Source of the DNA: Bog-473 sp963843365
GTDB taxonomy: Bacteria > Actinomycetota > Acidimicrobiia > Acidimicrobiales > RAAP-2
Assembly: GCA_963843365.1 (NCBI GenBank)
Contig: CAWJKG010000003.1
Location: 62,001 to 126,000, forward strand
Direction: 5' to 3'
DNA: 64,000 nucleotides
Position 1 is the first letter of the stretch. Each line of letters begins with the position of its first letter. The notes under the pieces were generated by a model that saw only the letters and a list, made by a program, of their open reading frames with translations, did no database searches and was not told where the DNA came from. Position numbers and translations under genes: made by a program. Positions 26,792 through 36,305 of the stretch are shown here, piece after piece.

Positions 26792-27609
26792 GCACCGATC
26801 TCAATGCGTCGTTCGAGCCCCCGCCGCCCCCGCCGCCCCCCGGTGGCCACGGGCTGCTCGACGGCAAGGTCGTCCTCGTCACCGCGGCGGCCGGCACGGG
26901 CATCGGGTCGGCGACGGCCCGGCGCTGCCTGGAGGAAGGCGCCTCGGTGTTGCTGTCCGACGCGCACGTGCGGCGCCTCGGCGAGACAGCGGAGCAGCTG
27001 GCCGGCGACCTCGGGGCGGACGGCCAGGAGCGGGTGCATGCGATGCCCTGCGACGTGCGCGACGAGGACCAAGTGGGCGCGCTCTACGACGGCGCGCTGC
27101 AGCGCTACGGGCGCATCGACGTGGCGGTGCACAACGCCGGGCTGGGGGGCACCGTGCCGTTGGTCGACATGACGGACGAGCAATGGTCGACCGTGCTCGA
27201 CATCACCCTGACCGGCACCTTCCGCTGCACCCGGGCGGCGCTCACACGGATGCTGCCGCAGGGTGCGGGGGTGATCGTCAACAACGCGTCGGTGCTCGGC
27301 TGGCGGGCCCAGCCCGGTCAGGCGCACTACGCCGCGGCCAAGGCCGGGGTGATGGCCCTGACCCGCTGCGCGGCGGCCGAAGCGGCCCCGGCCGGTGTCC
27401 GGGTCAACGCCGTGTCGCCCAGCCTGGCCGAGCACCCGTTCTTGAACCGCGCCATTCCCGACGAGGACCTGGCCGTGCTCCGCCGCCGTGAGCTCTTCGG
27501 CCGTGGCGCCGAGACGTGGGAGGTGGCCAACGTGATCGTGTTCCTGGCCAGCGACTACTCGTCCTACCTGTCCGGAGAGGTCATCTCCGTCAGCAGCCAG
27601 CATCCGTGA
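26788..27609 (+). CDS. Short-chain dehydrogenase/reductase with polyproline leader
   Basis: NAD(P)-dependent oxidoreductase with Rossmann fold. Cofactor motif TAAAGTGIG (~32-40), HNAGLGG, active-site Ser region NNASVLGW, and catalytic Tyr181-x3-Lys185 (YAAAK). 273 residues. The leader has an unusual run of eight prolines (residues ~11-18) before the fold. Start GTG 26788 overlaps the acyl-CoA dehydrogenase stop; the ligase start overlaps its own stop, so the three genes are one translational unit. Could be a 3-hydroxyacyl-CoA dehydrogenase-like step, by context only. Confidence 0.9.
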   Translation: MSTDLNASFEPPPPPPPPGGHGLLDGKVVLVTAAAGTGIGSATARRCLEEGASVLLSDAHVRRLGETAEQLAGDLGADGQERVHAMPCDVRDEDQVGALYDGALQRYGRIDVAVHNAGLGGTVPLVDMTDEQWSTVLDITLTGTFRCTRAALTRMLPQGAGVIVNNASVLGWRAQPGQAHYAAAKAGVMALTRCAAAEAAPAGVRVNAVSPSLAEHPFLNRAIPDEDLAVLRRRELFGRGAETWEVANVIVFLASDYSSYLSGEVISVSSQHP

Positions 27610-29300
27610 CCGGCGGCATCGGTGGCGCTCCGGTGGAGCAGGAGGACCCGCGGGCGGACCTCATCTGGGGCACCGTGCCGCGCCTGGTCGAGGATGCAGG
27701 TCGCCGCCACGGCGACACCGAGGCGCTGGTCGAGGGAGCGCTCCGGCTGACCTATGCGCAACTGGCCCGAGAGGTCGACCGCTACGCCCGGGGCTTCCTG
27801 GCGGCCGGCGTCGGCGCGGGTGACCGGATCGCCATCTGGGCGCCCAACTGCGCCGAGTGGATGCTCGCCGCCCTCGGTGTCCTGCGCGCCGGCGCGGTGC
27901 TGGTCCCGCTGAACACGCGGTTCAAGGGCGGGGAGGCGGCGTACATCATCCGCAACGCCGGAGCCGCCACGCTCGTCACGGTGCGCGGCTTCCTGGGGGT
28001 GGACTATCCCTCGCTCCTGGACGGCCAGGACACCGGCGACCTCGGCCGCATCGTCCTCCTGCGCGACGACGCAGACGACACAGCCGGCGCGGGCACCGAC
28101 GCACCCGGTGCGCTGCCCATGGTCGGCCTGGCCGAATTCCTCCGTGCCGGCGACGACGTCGACCCCGCCGCGTCGGAGGCCCGGGCCGCCGCCGTGCAGC
28201 CCGGCGACGTCTCGGATCTCATCTTCACCTCGGGCACCACCGGCCACCCCAAGGGTGCCGCCGCGACCCACGCGCAGTCGTTGCGGACGTTCGGGACGTG
28301 GTCGTCGATCGTCGGGCTCACGGCCGGCGACCGCTACCTCGTCGTGAATCCGTTCTTCCACACGTTCGGCTACAAGGCGGGGATCCTGGCCTGTCTCATG
28401 GCCGGCGCCACCGTGGTCCCCGAACCGGTCTTCGACCCGTCCGCGGTCATGGCGCGCATCGGGAGCGAGCGCATCAGCGTGCTGCCCGGCCCGCCGACCC
28501 TGTACCAGACCCTGCTGTCGGATCCCCGGCGTGGTGAGCACGACCTCTCGTCCCTCCGGCTCGGTGTCACCGGGGCCGCCGTGGTGCCGGTGGAGCTGGT
28601 GCAGGCCATGCGGGACGAGCTCGGCTTCGACACCGTCCTCACGGCCTACGGCCTCACGGAGTCGTGCGGCACCGTGACCATGTGCCGGCGCAGCGACCCC
28701 CCTGAAGTCGTCTCCGCGACCTCGGGCCGGGCCATTCCCGGCCTCGAGGTGCGGGCGGTGGTCGACGGGAGCGAGGTCGCACCGGGGGAGCCCGGGGAGA
28801 TCGTGGTGCGGGGCTACACGGTCATGACCGGCTACTGGGGCGACGAGGCGGCGACCGCGGCGGCGATCGACGCCGAGGGCTGGTTGCACACGGGCGACGT
28901 CGGCGTGCTCGATGCGGCGGGCAACGTCACCATCACCGACCGCGTCAAGGACATGTTCGTGGTGGGCGGCTTCAACGCCTACCCGGCCGAGATCGAAGCC
29001 ATTCTGCGCGGCCACGAGGCCGTGGCCCAGGTGGCGGTCGTGGGCGTGCCGGACGAGCGCATGGGCGAGGTCGGCTGTGCCTTTGTCGTCCCCATGTCCG
29101 AGGCCGCTGCCGGCGACCCCGTCGAGGTCGGGCGGTCGATCCTGAGTTGGTCCCGGGCCGCCATGGCCAACTACAAAGTCCCACGCGGCGTCGTCCTGGT
29201 GGACGCGCTCCCGGTGAACGCCAGTGGGAAGGTCCTGAAACGAGAGCTCCGCCAGCGCTACGCCGACGGCGTGGACAGCGTGGTCACCGGCCAGTCGTAG
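27606..29300 (+). CDS. AMP-dependent acyl-CoA ligase (FadD-like)
   Basis: Activates a carboxylic acid to its CoA thioester through an acyl-adenylate. P-loop-like motif IFTSGTTGHPKG, AYGLTESCGTVTM (A5), GWLHTGDVG (A7) and C-terminal catalytic lysine region LPVNASGKVLKREL are intact. 564 residues from GTG 27606, which overlaps the SDR stop. Related to 3-((3aS,4S,7aS)-methyl-dioxo-octahydroindenyl)propanoate-type and FadD3-like ligases in general layout, but substrate assignment would be guesswork. Confidence 0.92.
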   Translation: MTGGIGGAPVEQEDPRADLIWGTVPRLVEDAGRRHGDTEALVEGALRLTYAQLAREVDRYARGFLAAGVGAGDRIAIWAPNCAEWMLAALGVLRAGAVLVPLNTRFKGGEAAYIIRNAGAATLVTVRGFLGVDYPSLLDGQDTGDLGRIVLLRDDADDTAGAGTDAPGALPMVGLAEFLRAGDDVDPAASEARAAAVQPGDVSDLIFTSGTTGHPKGAAATHAQSLRTFGTWSSIVGLTAGDRYLVVNPFFHTFGYKAGILACLMAGATVVPEPVFDPSAVMARIGSERISVLPGPPTLYQTLLSDPRRGEHDLSSLRLGVTGAAVVPVELVQAMRDELGFDTVLTAYGLTESCGTVTMCRRSDPPEVVSATSGRAIPGLEVRAVVDGSEVAPGEPGEIVVRGYTVMTGYWGDEAATAAAIDAEGWLHTGDVGVLDAAGNVTITDRVKDMFVVGGFNAYPAEIEAILRGHEAVAQVAVVGVPDERMGEVGCAFVVPMSEAAAGDPVEVGRSILSWSRAAMANYKVPRGVVLVDALPVNASGKVLKRELRQRYADGVDSVVTGQS

Positions 29301-29319
29301 GAAACGAGAGGAGTACACA

Positions 29320-30430
29320 ATGCGAGGCATCGTCTACACGGGGGAAGGCGTCGAGGTCACCGACGCGCTCGAGGTGCGTGGACCCGGCCCGACCGAGGTG
29401 CAGGTGCGGATACAGGCGGCCGGGGTGTGCCATTCGGACCTGTCGGTGATCAACGGGACCATCCCGTTCCCGGCGCCCGCGGTCCTCGGCCACGAAGGCG
29501 CCGGCATCGTCGAGGCGGTCGGTGACGCCGTGCGTTCCGTGAAGCCCGGTGACCACGTCGTCATCGCAACGTTGGCCGCCTGCGGCGCCTGCCGCGCCTG
29601 TGCAACGGGTCACCCCACGTGGTGCAAGAGCTCCCTCGGGCAACATCTCGACGCCCTTCACCTACAAGGGGGAACCGGCGTCGAACTTCGCGGCCGCGTC
29701 GGTCTTCTCCGAGGTCACCATCGTCAGCGAGGTGCAGGCCGTCCCCATCCCCAAGGACGTCCCGCTCTCGTCGGCGTGCCTCATCGGCTGCGGCGTGCTC
29801 ACCGGCGTCGGTGCCGTCCTCAACCGGGCCAAGGTGAAGCCGGGGGACACGGCGGCCGTCTTCGGCGTCGGAGGCGTCGGCCTCAACGTCATTCAGGGCC
29901 TGCGCATCGCCGGCGCGACCAGGATCGTGGCCGTCGACACCGTCGCGGCCAAGGAGACGCTCGGCCGCCAGTTCGGGGCCACCCACTTCGTCGACGCCAG
30001 CGCGGGCGACGCGGCGGCGGCGGTGCGCGAGCTCGTCCCGGCCGACCGCAAGTCGGCGGCCGGCGCCCTCTTCCCGCTCGGCGGGGTCACCTGGGCCTTC
30101 GACTGTGTGGGCCACCCGGCCGTGCTGAAGAGCGCACTGGACTGCCTGGACTGGGCCGGCAACGCGGTGGCCATCGGCATCCCGCCCCGCGGCACGGAGG
30201 TGGCGGTGGATGTCAACGCCCTGGCCTATGTGGACCGGGGGTTGCTCGGCAACCGCTACGGCTCGGCCCGGCCCCACCACGACATCCCGCTCATGGTCGA
30301 CTTCTACAAATCCGGGATGCTCATGCTCGACGAGCTGGTGTCGCTCACGCGTCCGCTCGAGCGCTTCGGTGAGGTGGTCGACGAGATGCACGCCGGACGG
30401 GTGGCGCGTGGCGTCCTCACCTTCGACTAG
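29320..30430 (+). CDS. Zinc-dependent alcohol dehydrogenase, MDR superfamily (frameshifted)
   Basis: NAD(P)-dependent alcohol/aldehyde oxidoreductase. Catalytic zinc residues are in GVCHSDLSV and GHEGAGIVEAVG, and the structural zinc cysteines in CGACRACATGHPTWC. An extra base in the GGG near 29638 shifts the frame; the next frame continues NISTPFTYKGEPASNF and the Rossmann motif VFGVGGVGLNVIQG to the stop at 30430. Reconstructed 369 residues, matching class III/NDMA-dependent-type enzymes, which are common in actinobacteria. Follows the ligase by 19 bases. Confidence 0.88.
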
Positions 30431-30472
30431 AACAGCGGCCATGCCAACGGCCCCGGCGGCGCGGTCCCGGTC

Positions 30473-31216
30473 ATGAAGGGCGTCATCCTCGCCGGCGGGA
30501 CCGGCTCGCGCCTGTACCCCCTGACCCGCATCACCAACAAGCACCTCCTGCCGATCTACGACCGGCCGATGATCGCCTGGTCCATTGAGGCGGTGGTCGC
30601 CGCCGGGATCGACGAGATCATGCTCGTGACGGGGGGGACCCACGCCGGGGAGTTCCTCCGCCTGCTCGGCAACGGACGTGAGTACGGCATCAATCAGCTC
30701 TCCTACGCGTACCAGGAGAAGGCGGGCGGCATCGCCGAGGCCCTGGGGCTGGCCGCGCACTTCGCGGAGGGCGGTCCGGTGCTCGTGATGCTGGCCGACA
30801 ACATCGTCGAGCGGTCGATCCGCCCCATGGTCGACGCCTTCCGGGCCGACCCGGTGGGCGCGCGCATCCTCCTCTCCAAGGTGACGGAGCCCGAGCACCT
30901 GCGCCACCTCGGCGTGCCCGTCTTCGGGGCCGACGGCCGCGTCAGCCACATCGACGAGAAGCCCGAGCGTCCGGGCTCGGACTACTGCGTCACCGGGATC
31001 TACTGCTACGAGGCCGGCGTCTTCGACATCATCGGCGATCTCGTCCCCTCCGGTCGCGGCGAGCTCGAGATCACCGACGTCAACAACCACTTCGTCGGCC
31101 AGGGCCGCATGGCCCACGACATTCAGGAGGGGTTCTGGGGCGACGCCGGCGAGTCGATCGAGGCGTACTACGTGGTCAACGACTTCGTGCGCCAGAACGG
31201 CGCCAACCTGGCCTGA
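30473..31216 (+). CDS. Sugar-phosphate nucleotidyltransferase (RmlA-like)
   Basis: Transfers a nucleotide to a sugar 1-phosphate, most likely dTTP to glucose 1-phosphate. GXGXRL motif LAGGTGSRLYPLT at the N-terminus, KHLLPIYDRPMI, the LADNIVE metal-binding Asp region, and VSHIDEKPERPGSDYCVTGIY match RmlA. 247 residues is ~45 shorter than classic RmlA because the allosteric C-terminal part is missing, as in the short RmlA-like group of actinobacteria. No other rml genes are nearby. Confidence 0.85.
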   Translation: MKGVILAGGTGSRLYPLTRITNKHLLPIYDRPMIAWSIEAVVAAGIDEIMLVTGGTHAGEFLRLLGNGREYGINQLSYAYQEKAGGIAEALGLAAHFAEGGPVLVMLADNIVERSIRPMVDAFRADPVGARILLSKVTEPEHLRHLGVPVFGADGRVSHIDEKPERPGSDYCVTGIYCYEAGVFDIIGDLVPSGRGELEITDVNNHFVGQGRMAHDIQEGFWGDAGESIEAYYVVNDFVRQNGANLA

Positions 31217-31229
31217 GATCCGAGCCGGC

Positions 31230-33234
31230 TCAGTCGGGCCGCGGCTCGACGGGCACGCCCAGCCTGACCTGCCGGATGCTCTCGGCGATGCCGGCGCCGT
31301 CCAGGCCGATGCTGGCCAAAATGTCGTCCGCTTTCCCCTGTGCGAGGAACTGCCGCGGCACGCCGAGCATCCGCGTCGCCGGCGCTGGGCAGGCCCGCCG
31401 ATTCGGCCTGCGCCGCCATGGCGTCGAGGAGGAACGCCCCGGCGCCGCCGTGGCGGACGCCGTCCTCGGCCGTCACCACCAGCCGGTGGTGTGCCGCGTC
31501 CTCGAGCATGGCGGGGTCCGGGGGCGATATGACCCGTGCGTCCCACACCGTCGCGTCGACCCCTTCCGCGGCCAGCGTGTCCGCCGCGCGCAGGCAGGCC
31601 TCCACCGTCTTGCCCACTCCGAGCAGGCAGACCGATCCGTCACCGGCGCGCAGTTGGCGGGCCCCGAGGCCGTGCCCCACGTCGTGCGGGTCCACGTGGC
31701 GTGGGGCCGTCTTCGGCACGCGGATGGTCGAAGGCCCGGGCAGCTCGAGCGCGGTGCGCAGCATCGGCTCGACCTCTTCGGCCGACGACGGCGCGAACAC
31801 CGTCATGCCCGGGATGGACAGCGCCAACGCAAGGTCGAGGATGCCGTGGTGGCTCGGCCCGTCGTCGCCGGTGATGCCGGCCCGGTCGAGCACGAACACG
31901 ACGGGGCAGCCGTGGAGGCCCACGTCGAGGTTGGCCTGGTCGAACGAGCGCGACCAGAACGTCGAGTAGACCGCCACGACGGGCCGCAGGCCGGCCATCG
32001 CCATGCCGGCCGCCGCCGTGGCCGCGTGCTGCTCGGCGATCCCGACGTCGAAGAAGCGGTCGGGGAACCGGGCCTGGAAGGCCAGGAGCCCCGTCGGACC
32101 GGGCATGGCCGCCGTGAGCGCCACAACGCGCGGATCGTGCTCCGCCGCCGCCAGCAGCGCCCGGGTGAAGGCGTCGGTGTAGGTGGCGGCGCGCTGGGGG
32201 GAGTCCTCGGGCGGGCTCTCGGGTACCGAGCCCGGCGAGGCGAGGCCGCCCCCGTCGGAGCTGGCGGAGCCGCCGACGGCGCGGCCGGCCGAATTGCCCA
32301 CCGTGTTCTCGAGGGCTACCGGCTTGGTGGCCTTGACGTCGTGCAGCCGCTGCACGTCGTCCTCCTCGGCGGGGGCGTAGCCGCGGCCCTTCTGAGTGAG
32401 CACGTGGACCACGATCGGCCCGTCCCATTCCGCCGCGTGAGCGAAGGCCTGCTCCATGTGCTCGATGTCGTGGCCGTCGATCGGCCCGGCGTAGCGCACG
32501 CCCAGCGCCTCGAAGAAGGTGTGGGGCGCCACCATGTCGCGCAGTGCGCTCGTCACCGAGTGCACGCCGGAGTAGGCCAGCTCGCCGAGTGCCGGCAGTT
32601 CGCGCAAGCGCATGCGCAGGCGCTCGCGTGCCGCCGTGTAGGTCGGATTGAGGCGGAGGGCCGTCAGGCTCTGTGAGAGCTGAGAGACGGTCGGCGCATA
32701 GGAGCGGCCGTTGTCGTTGAGCACGACCACCACCCGCCGCCGCGAGTGCCCGAGGTTGTTCAGCGCCTCGTAGGCCATGCCTCCGGTCAGTGCACCGTCT
32801 CCGACGACGGCCACCACCTTGCGCTCCCCGTCGATGCCGCGCAGCTCGAATCCGCTGGCGATCCCGTGTGCGTAGGAGAGCGCGGTCGAGGCGTGGCTGT
32901 TCTCGATCCAGTCGTGCTCCGACTCGGCCCGGTTGGGGTAGCCCGACATCCCGCCCGCCTGCTTGAGGGTCTTGAAGCCGTAGCGGCGGCCGGTCAGCAG
33001 CTTGTGCACGTAGGCCTGATGGCCGGTGTCCCACAGGATGACGTCGCGCGGGGAGTCGAAGACCCGGTGCAGCGCCAGCGTCAGTTCGACCGCGCCCAGG
33101 TTGGAGCCGAGGTGCCCCCCCGTCGTGGTGACCGTGTCGACGATGAACGTCCGGATCTCCTCGCAGAGCTCCGTGAGTTGTTCCTGGTCGAGGGTCTTGA
33201 GGTCGGCCGGCGTCTCGATGCTGGGCAGGATCAT
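31230..33234 (-). CDS. dxs: 1-deoxy-D-xylulose-5-phosphate synthase (3' frameshift)
   Basis: Thiamine-diphosphate enzyme making DXP from pyruvate and glyceraldehyde 3-phosphate, first step of the MEP isoprenoid pathway. GGHLGSNLGAVELTLALH, the ThDP motif VVGDGALTGGMAYEALNN, FFEALGVRYAGPIDGHD and DRAGITGDDGPSHHG are all present. Near 31372 the frame breaks; one indel restores MLGVPRQFLAQGKADDI and a stop at 31230-31232, just 13 bases from the end of the converging gene. Reconstructed ~667 residues. ATG 33234. The MFS gene ends 15 bases upstream. An inserted Ser/Gly-rich loop (~340-370) separates the domains. Confidence 0.93.
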
Positions 33235-33249
33235 GGCGTTGGCGCCAGG

Positions 33250-34392
33250 TTACTCGCTGGCCTGCGCGCCCTCCCTGCGCCGGGGGCTCAAGACCGTCAA
33301 CACGGCGACGCCGAACGAGGCCACGGCCAGGACCTGCAGGCCGCGGGCCGGCCCCAGGTGTTCCGAGATCCAACCGACGACGGGAGCACCGGCGACCCAA
33401 CCCACATAGCCGGCCGCCGTGAAGGCACCCACCGCGCTGACGACCTGGGTGGCCAGCCGGCTGACGGTGCTCATCACCAGCGGCCAGAACAGCGAGGCGC
33501 CGCCCGCGCCCAGCGCCAGCCCGAGGGCGGCCAGCCCGGAGACCGAGGTGAGCGACTCGAGCAGAATGCCGGCACCGGCCACGCAGCCCCCGGTGATGAG
33601 GGCTCGCCGCGTCGAGAGACGGCCGAGCAGGTGCCCGCCCGCACCGCGCGTCGTGGCGGCGACCAGCTGGCCCACCACGTAGGCCCCGGCGCCGAGGAGG
33701 ACGCCGGCGGCCAGATGGTTGCGCAGGTAGAGCACGCCCCACGTGTCGACCCCGCCCTCGGTGATCTCGGCCAGGGCGAAGACGGCCAGCAGCAGGAGGA
33801 GGCCGTCACGGCGGAGCCGCCGGAGCGGGTGTCGGGTCGTGCCGGCGGGCGCGGGGTCGGCGGGGACCAAGGCGGACCCCGGGTCGGTGACGAGGGCCCA
33901 GATGCCGACAGCGAGCGCGACCAGCGCGACCCCGGGCCACAGGAAGCGCCACGAGATGCCGGCGTGGATGACGAGGCCGGCGACGGCCGCGCCGACGAGC
34001 GCCCCGCTGTTGAACAGCGCGTGCAGGCGCACCAGGGTCTTGGGGCTGGTCACCAGCCGGTGTGATGCTTCCGCATTCATCGCCGTGTCGATGGAGCCGC
34101 CCGCCACCTCCACCAGCACGAGCACGACGCCGAAGGACCAGGTCTGCGTGGTGAGGGCCAGCAGGCACAGGAGGGCCGACCAGGCGAAGAGGGCGATCCA
34201 CAGCAGGCGGCGCGCACCCACCCTGTCGCAGAAATGCCCCATCACCGCGCTCGAGACACCCGCCACCGCGATGGCCACCGCGAGCAAGAGGCCGAGCTGC
34301 GCGTCGTTGAGCGAGAAGGCGCGCTGGATGTCGAAGAGCATCACGGCCCAGCTGCCCCAGAAGAGGCCGAACGTGGGGAACGCGGCCACCAC
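33250..34392 (-). CDS. Major facilitator superfamily transporter
   Basis: About twelve hydrophobic segments with the MFS motif A-like loop GHFCDRVGARRLLW between helices 2 and 3 (~45-60). Similar in layout to FucP/YbjJ-like transporters (FGSWAV near the start, LNDAQLGLLLA after helix 1). The true start is uncertain: no ATG is available, and GTG 34392 gives 380 residues beginning just before helix 1. It lies between the thioesterase (ends at 34446) and dxs, all on the minus strand. Substrate unknown. Confidence 0.78.
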   Translation of the reverse strand: MVAAFPTFGLFWGSWAVMLFDIQRAFSLNDAQLGLLLAVAIAVAGVSSAVMGHFCDRVGARRLLWIALFAWSALLCLLALTTQTWSFGVVLVLVEVAGGSIDTAMNAEASHRLVTSPKTLVRLHALFNSGALVGAAVAGLVIHAGISWRFLWPGVALVALAVGIWALVTDPGSALVPADPAPAGTTRHPLRRLRRDGLLLLLAVFALAEITEGGVDTWGVLYLRNHLAAGVLLGAGAYVVGQLVAATTRGAGGHLLGRLSTRRALITGGCVAGAGILLESLTSVSGLAALGLALGAGGASLFWPLVMSTVSRLATQVVSAVGAFTAAGYVGWVAGAPVVGWISEHLGPARGLQVLAVASFGVAVLTVLSPRRREGAQASE

Positions 34393-34445
34393 GGGTCCGG
34401 CGCCGTCCAGCAGGTGCCGCCCGTCGGTGGCGAGCGGGGTCGCGC

Positions 34446-34889
34446 TCAGGATGCGCCCGCGGCGCCCGCTTTGGCGAGAAAGGCGGACCGGTCGACGACG
34501 ACGCGGGTCACGCGGCCGGCTCCGACGAGGCCGCCTCCCTCGCCCTCGAGCCGGGCGGCGGACACCGTGAAGACGAGGCGCCGTCCTTCGACCTTGACCA
34601 GCGTGGCCTCGGCCAGCACGACCGAGCCCACCGCCACGGGCGCCACATGGTCGAATTGGACGCGGGTGGCGACGCTCGACTGCGCATCGGTGAGGTGCCC
34701 GTCGGTGGCCCGGCAGGTCGCCTCCTCGCACACGGCGATCAGGCGGGGGGTGGCGAGCACCGGCACGTCCCCCGAGCGGAACCGTTCCGCCGTGTCCTCG
34801 TCGCCGACGGTGAGTTCGACTTGGGCGCTCAGCCCGGCGTGCGGTCCGTGCCCCGCTGCGGTGCGCGGCTGGGATGGATCGGCAGGCAC
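34446..34889 (-). CDS. Hotdog-fold thioesterase (FlK-like)
   Basis: 147 residues from GTG 34889. The sequence GLSAQVELTVGDEDTAERF, VLATPRLIAVCEEA and VGSVVLAEATLVKVEGRRL matches the hotdog thioesterase group of fluoroacetyl-CoA thioesterase FlK, whose members hydrolyse small acyl-CoAs. The Glu in VCEEA and Thr/His positions in AT..QFDHV (HVAPVAVG) are consistent with the catalytic triad region. Divergent from tldD with only 18 bases between starts. Confidence 0.8.
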   Translation of the reverse strand: MPADPSQPRTAAGHGPHAGLSAQVELTVGDEDTAERFRSGDVPVLATPRLIAVCEEATCRATDGHLTDAQSSVATRVQFDHVAPVAVGSVVLAEATLVKVEGRRLVFTVSAARLEGEGGGLVGAGRVTRVVVDRSAFLAKAGAAGAS

Positions 34890-34907
34890 GACGATTACGA
34901 TACCGCC

Positions 34908-36305
34908 GTGACCGACACCGCCCTCATTGACCCTGACGTGCTCGAACGCGTGCTGTCCACCGCCCTGGTCGGCGGTGGCGACATGGCGGAGGTCTTCGCC
35001 GAGGACGCCGTCACCGCCGGCGCGCTGCTCGACGATCGTCGCGTCGAGGAGCTCTCGTCCGGCCGGTCGCGCGGCGCCGGGATCCGGGTCGTCGACGGGG
35101 AGACGACGGGCTTCGCCCACACGGCCGACCTCAGCGAGGCGGGCCTGGTGGCGGCGGCCAGGGCGGCTGCTGCCGTGGCCAAGCAGGGCGGGGACGCCGT
35201 GCGCACCGTGGCGCTCGGTCCGTTGGCCGCGCACGGGCGGGGCGACCGGACCGCACCGGACACGGTGGACAAGGCGCGCAAGCTGGAACTGCTGACCCGG
35301 GCCGATGAGGCGGCCCGCGCCGCCGGCGGTGCCATCACCCAGGTCCAGGTGGGATGCGGCGACAGCCGCCGCCGCATCCTCATCGCCAACTCGGACGGCC
35401 TCCTGGCCCAGGACGAGCAGATCCGCACCCGCTTCAACGTGACCTGTGTGGCGAACGGCGACACCGGAATGCAGACCGGGTACGAGTCGCTGGCCCGCAC
35501 CGAGGGGTACGAGATCTTCGAACGCCACAAGGTGGAGGACATCGCCGAGGTGGCGGCGGCGCGGGCACTGGCCAAGCTGACGGCCCGCCCGGCCCCGTCG
35601 GGGGAGGTGCCGATCGTCCTGGCCGGCGGGAGCGGCGGCATCCTCTTTCACGAGGCGTGCGGCCACGGGCTCGAGGCCGACCACATCGTCAAGGACTCCT
35701 CGGTCTACACCGGCCAGGTGGGCCAGCTCGTGGCCAGCCCGCTCGTGACGTTGGTCGACGACGGGACCGTGCTCGGCGAGTGGGGGAACTTCGCCGTCGA
35801 CGACGAGGGGTGCCTGCCCGCCCGGAACGTGCTGATCGAGAACGGCGTCCTCACGGATTACATGTGGGACTGGCTGCGGGCGCGCAAAGAGGGGCGGCTG
35901 TCCTCGGGCAACGGGCGCCGCCAGAGCTACCAGCACCTCCCGATGGTGCGGATGACGAACACCTACCTTCTCGCCGGCAGCGAGGATCCCGACGAGATCG
36001 TCGCCCAGACGCCGACGGGTGTGTACGTGAAGAAGCTCGGCGGAGGGCAGGTCAACACGGCCACGGGTGACTTCGTGTTCGGCACGACCGAGGCCTATCT
36101 CATTGAGGGCGGGCGCATCACCGAACCGCTCCGCGACGCCAACCTCATCGGCAACGGCCCCGAGGTCCTGCGCCGCATCGACGCGGTGGCCACGGACTTC
36201 GACATGACGCCGGGCACCTGCGGCAAGGCGGGACAGAGCGTCCCGGTCGGGTGCGGCCAGGCGACCCTGCGGATCACCGGCGTGACGCTCGGGGGGACGG
36301 CGTGA
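34908..36305 (+). CDS. tldD: Metalloprotease TldD
   Basis: Zinc protease subunit that with TldE forms a heterodimer cleaving unfolded peptides, including RiPP leader peptides and antitoxins. The metal motif HEACGH (248-253) is intact, with GGSGGILFHEACGHGLEADH and C-terminal GTCGKAGQSVPVGCGQ typical of the family. GTG 34908 (VTDTALIDPDVLE) gives 465 residues. The stop overlaps tldE (GTGA at 36302), so the pair is translationally coupled. No RiPP precursor is evident nearby. Confidence 0.95.
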   Translation: MTDTALIDPDVLERVLSTALVGGGDMAEVFAEDAVTAGALLDDRRVEELSSGRSRGAGIRVVDGETTGFAHTADLSEAGLVAAARAAAAVAKQGGDAVRTVALGPLAAHGRGDRTAPDTVDKARKLELLTRADEAARAAGGAITQVQVGCGDSRRRILIANSDGLLAQDEQIRTRFNVTCVANGDTGMQTGYESLARTEGYEIFERHKVEDIAEVAAARALAKLTARPAPSGEVPIVLAGGSGGILFHEACGHGLEADHIVKDSSVYTGQVGQLVASPLVTLVDDGTVLGEWGNFAVDDEGCLPARNVLIENGVLTDYMWDWLRARKEGRLSSGNGRRQSYQHLPMVRMTNTYLLAGSEDPDEIVAQTPTGVYVKKLGGGQVNTATGDFVFGTTEAYLIEGGRITEPLRDANLIGNGPEVLRRIDAVATDFDMTPGTCGKAGQSVPVGCGQATLRITGVTLGGTA

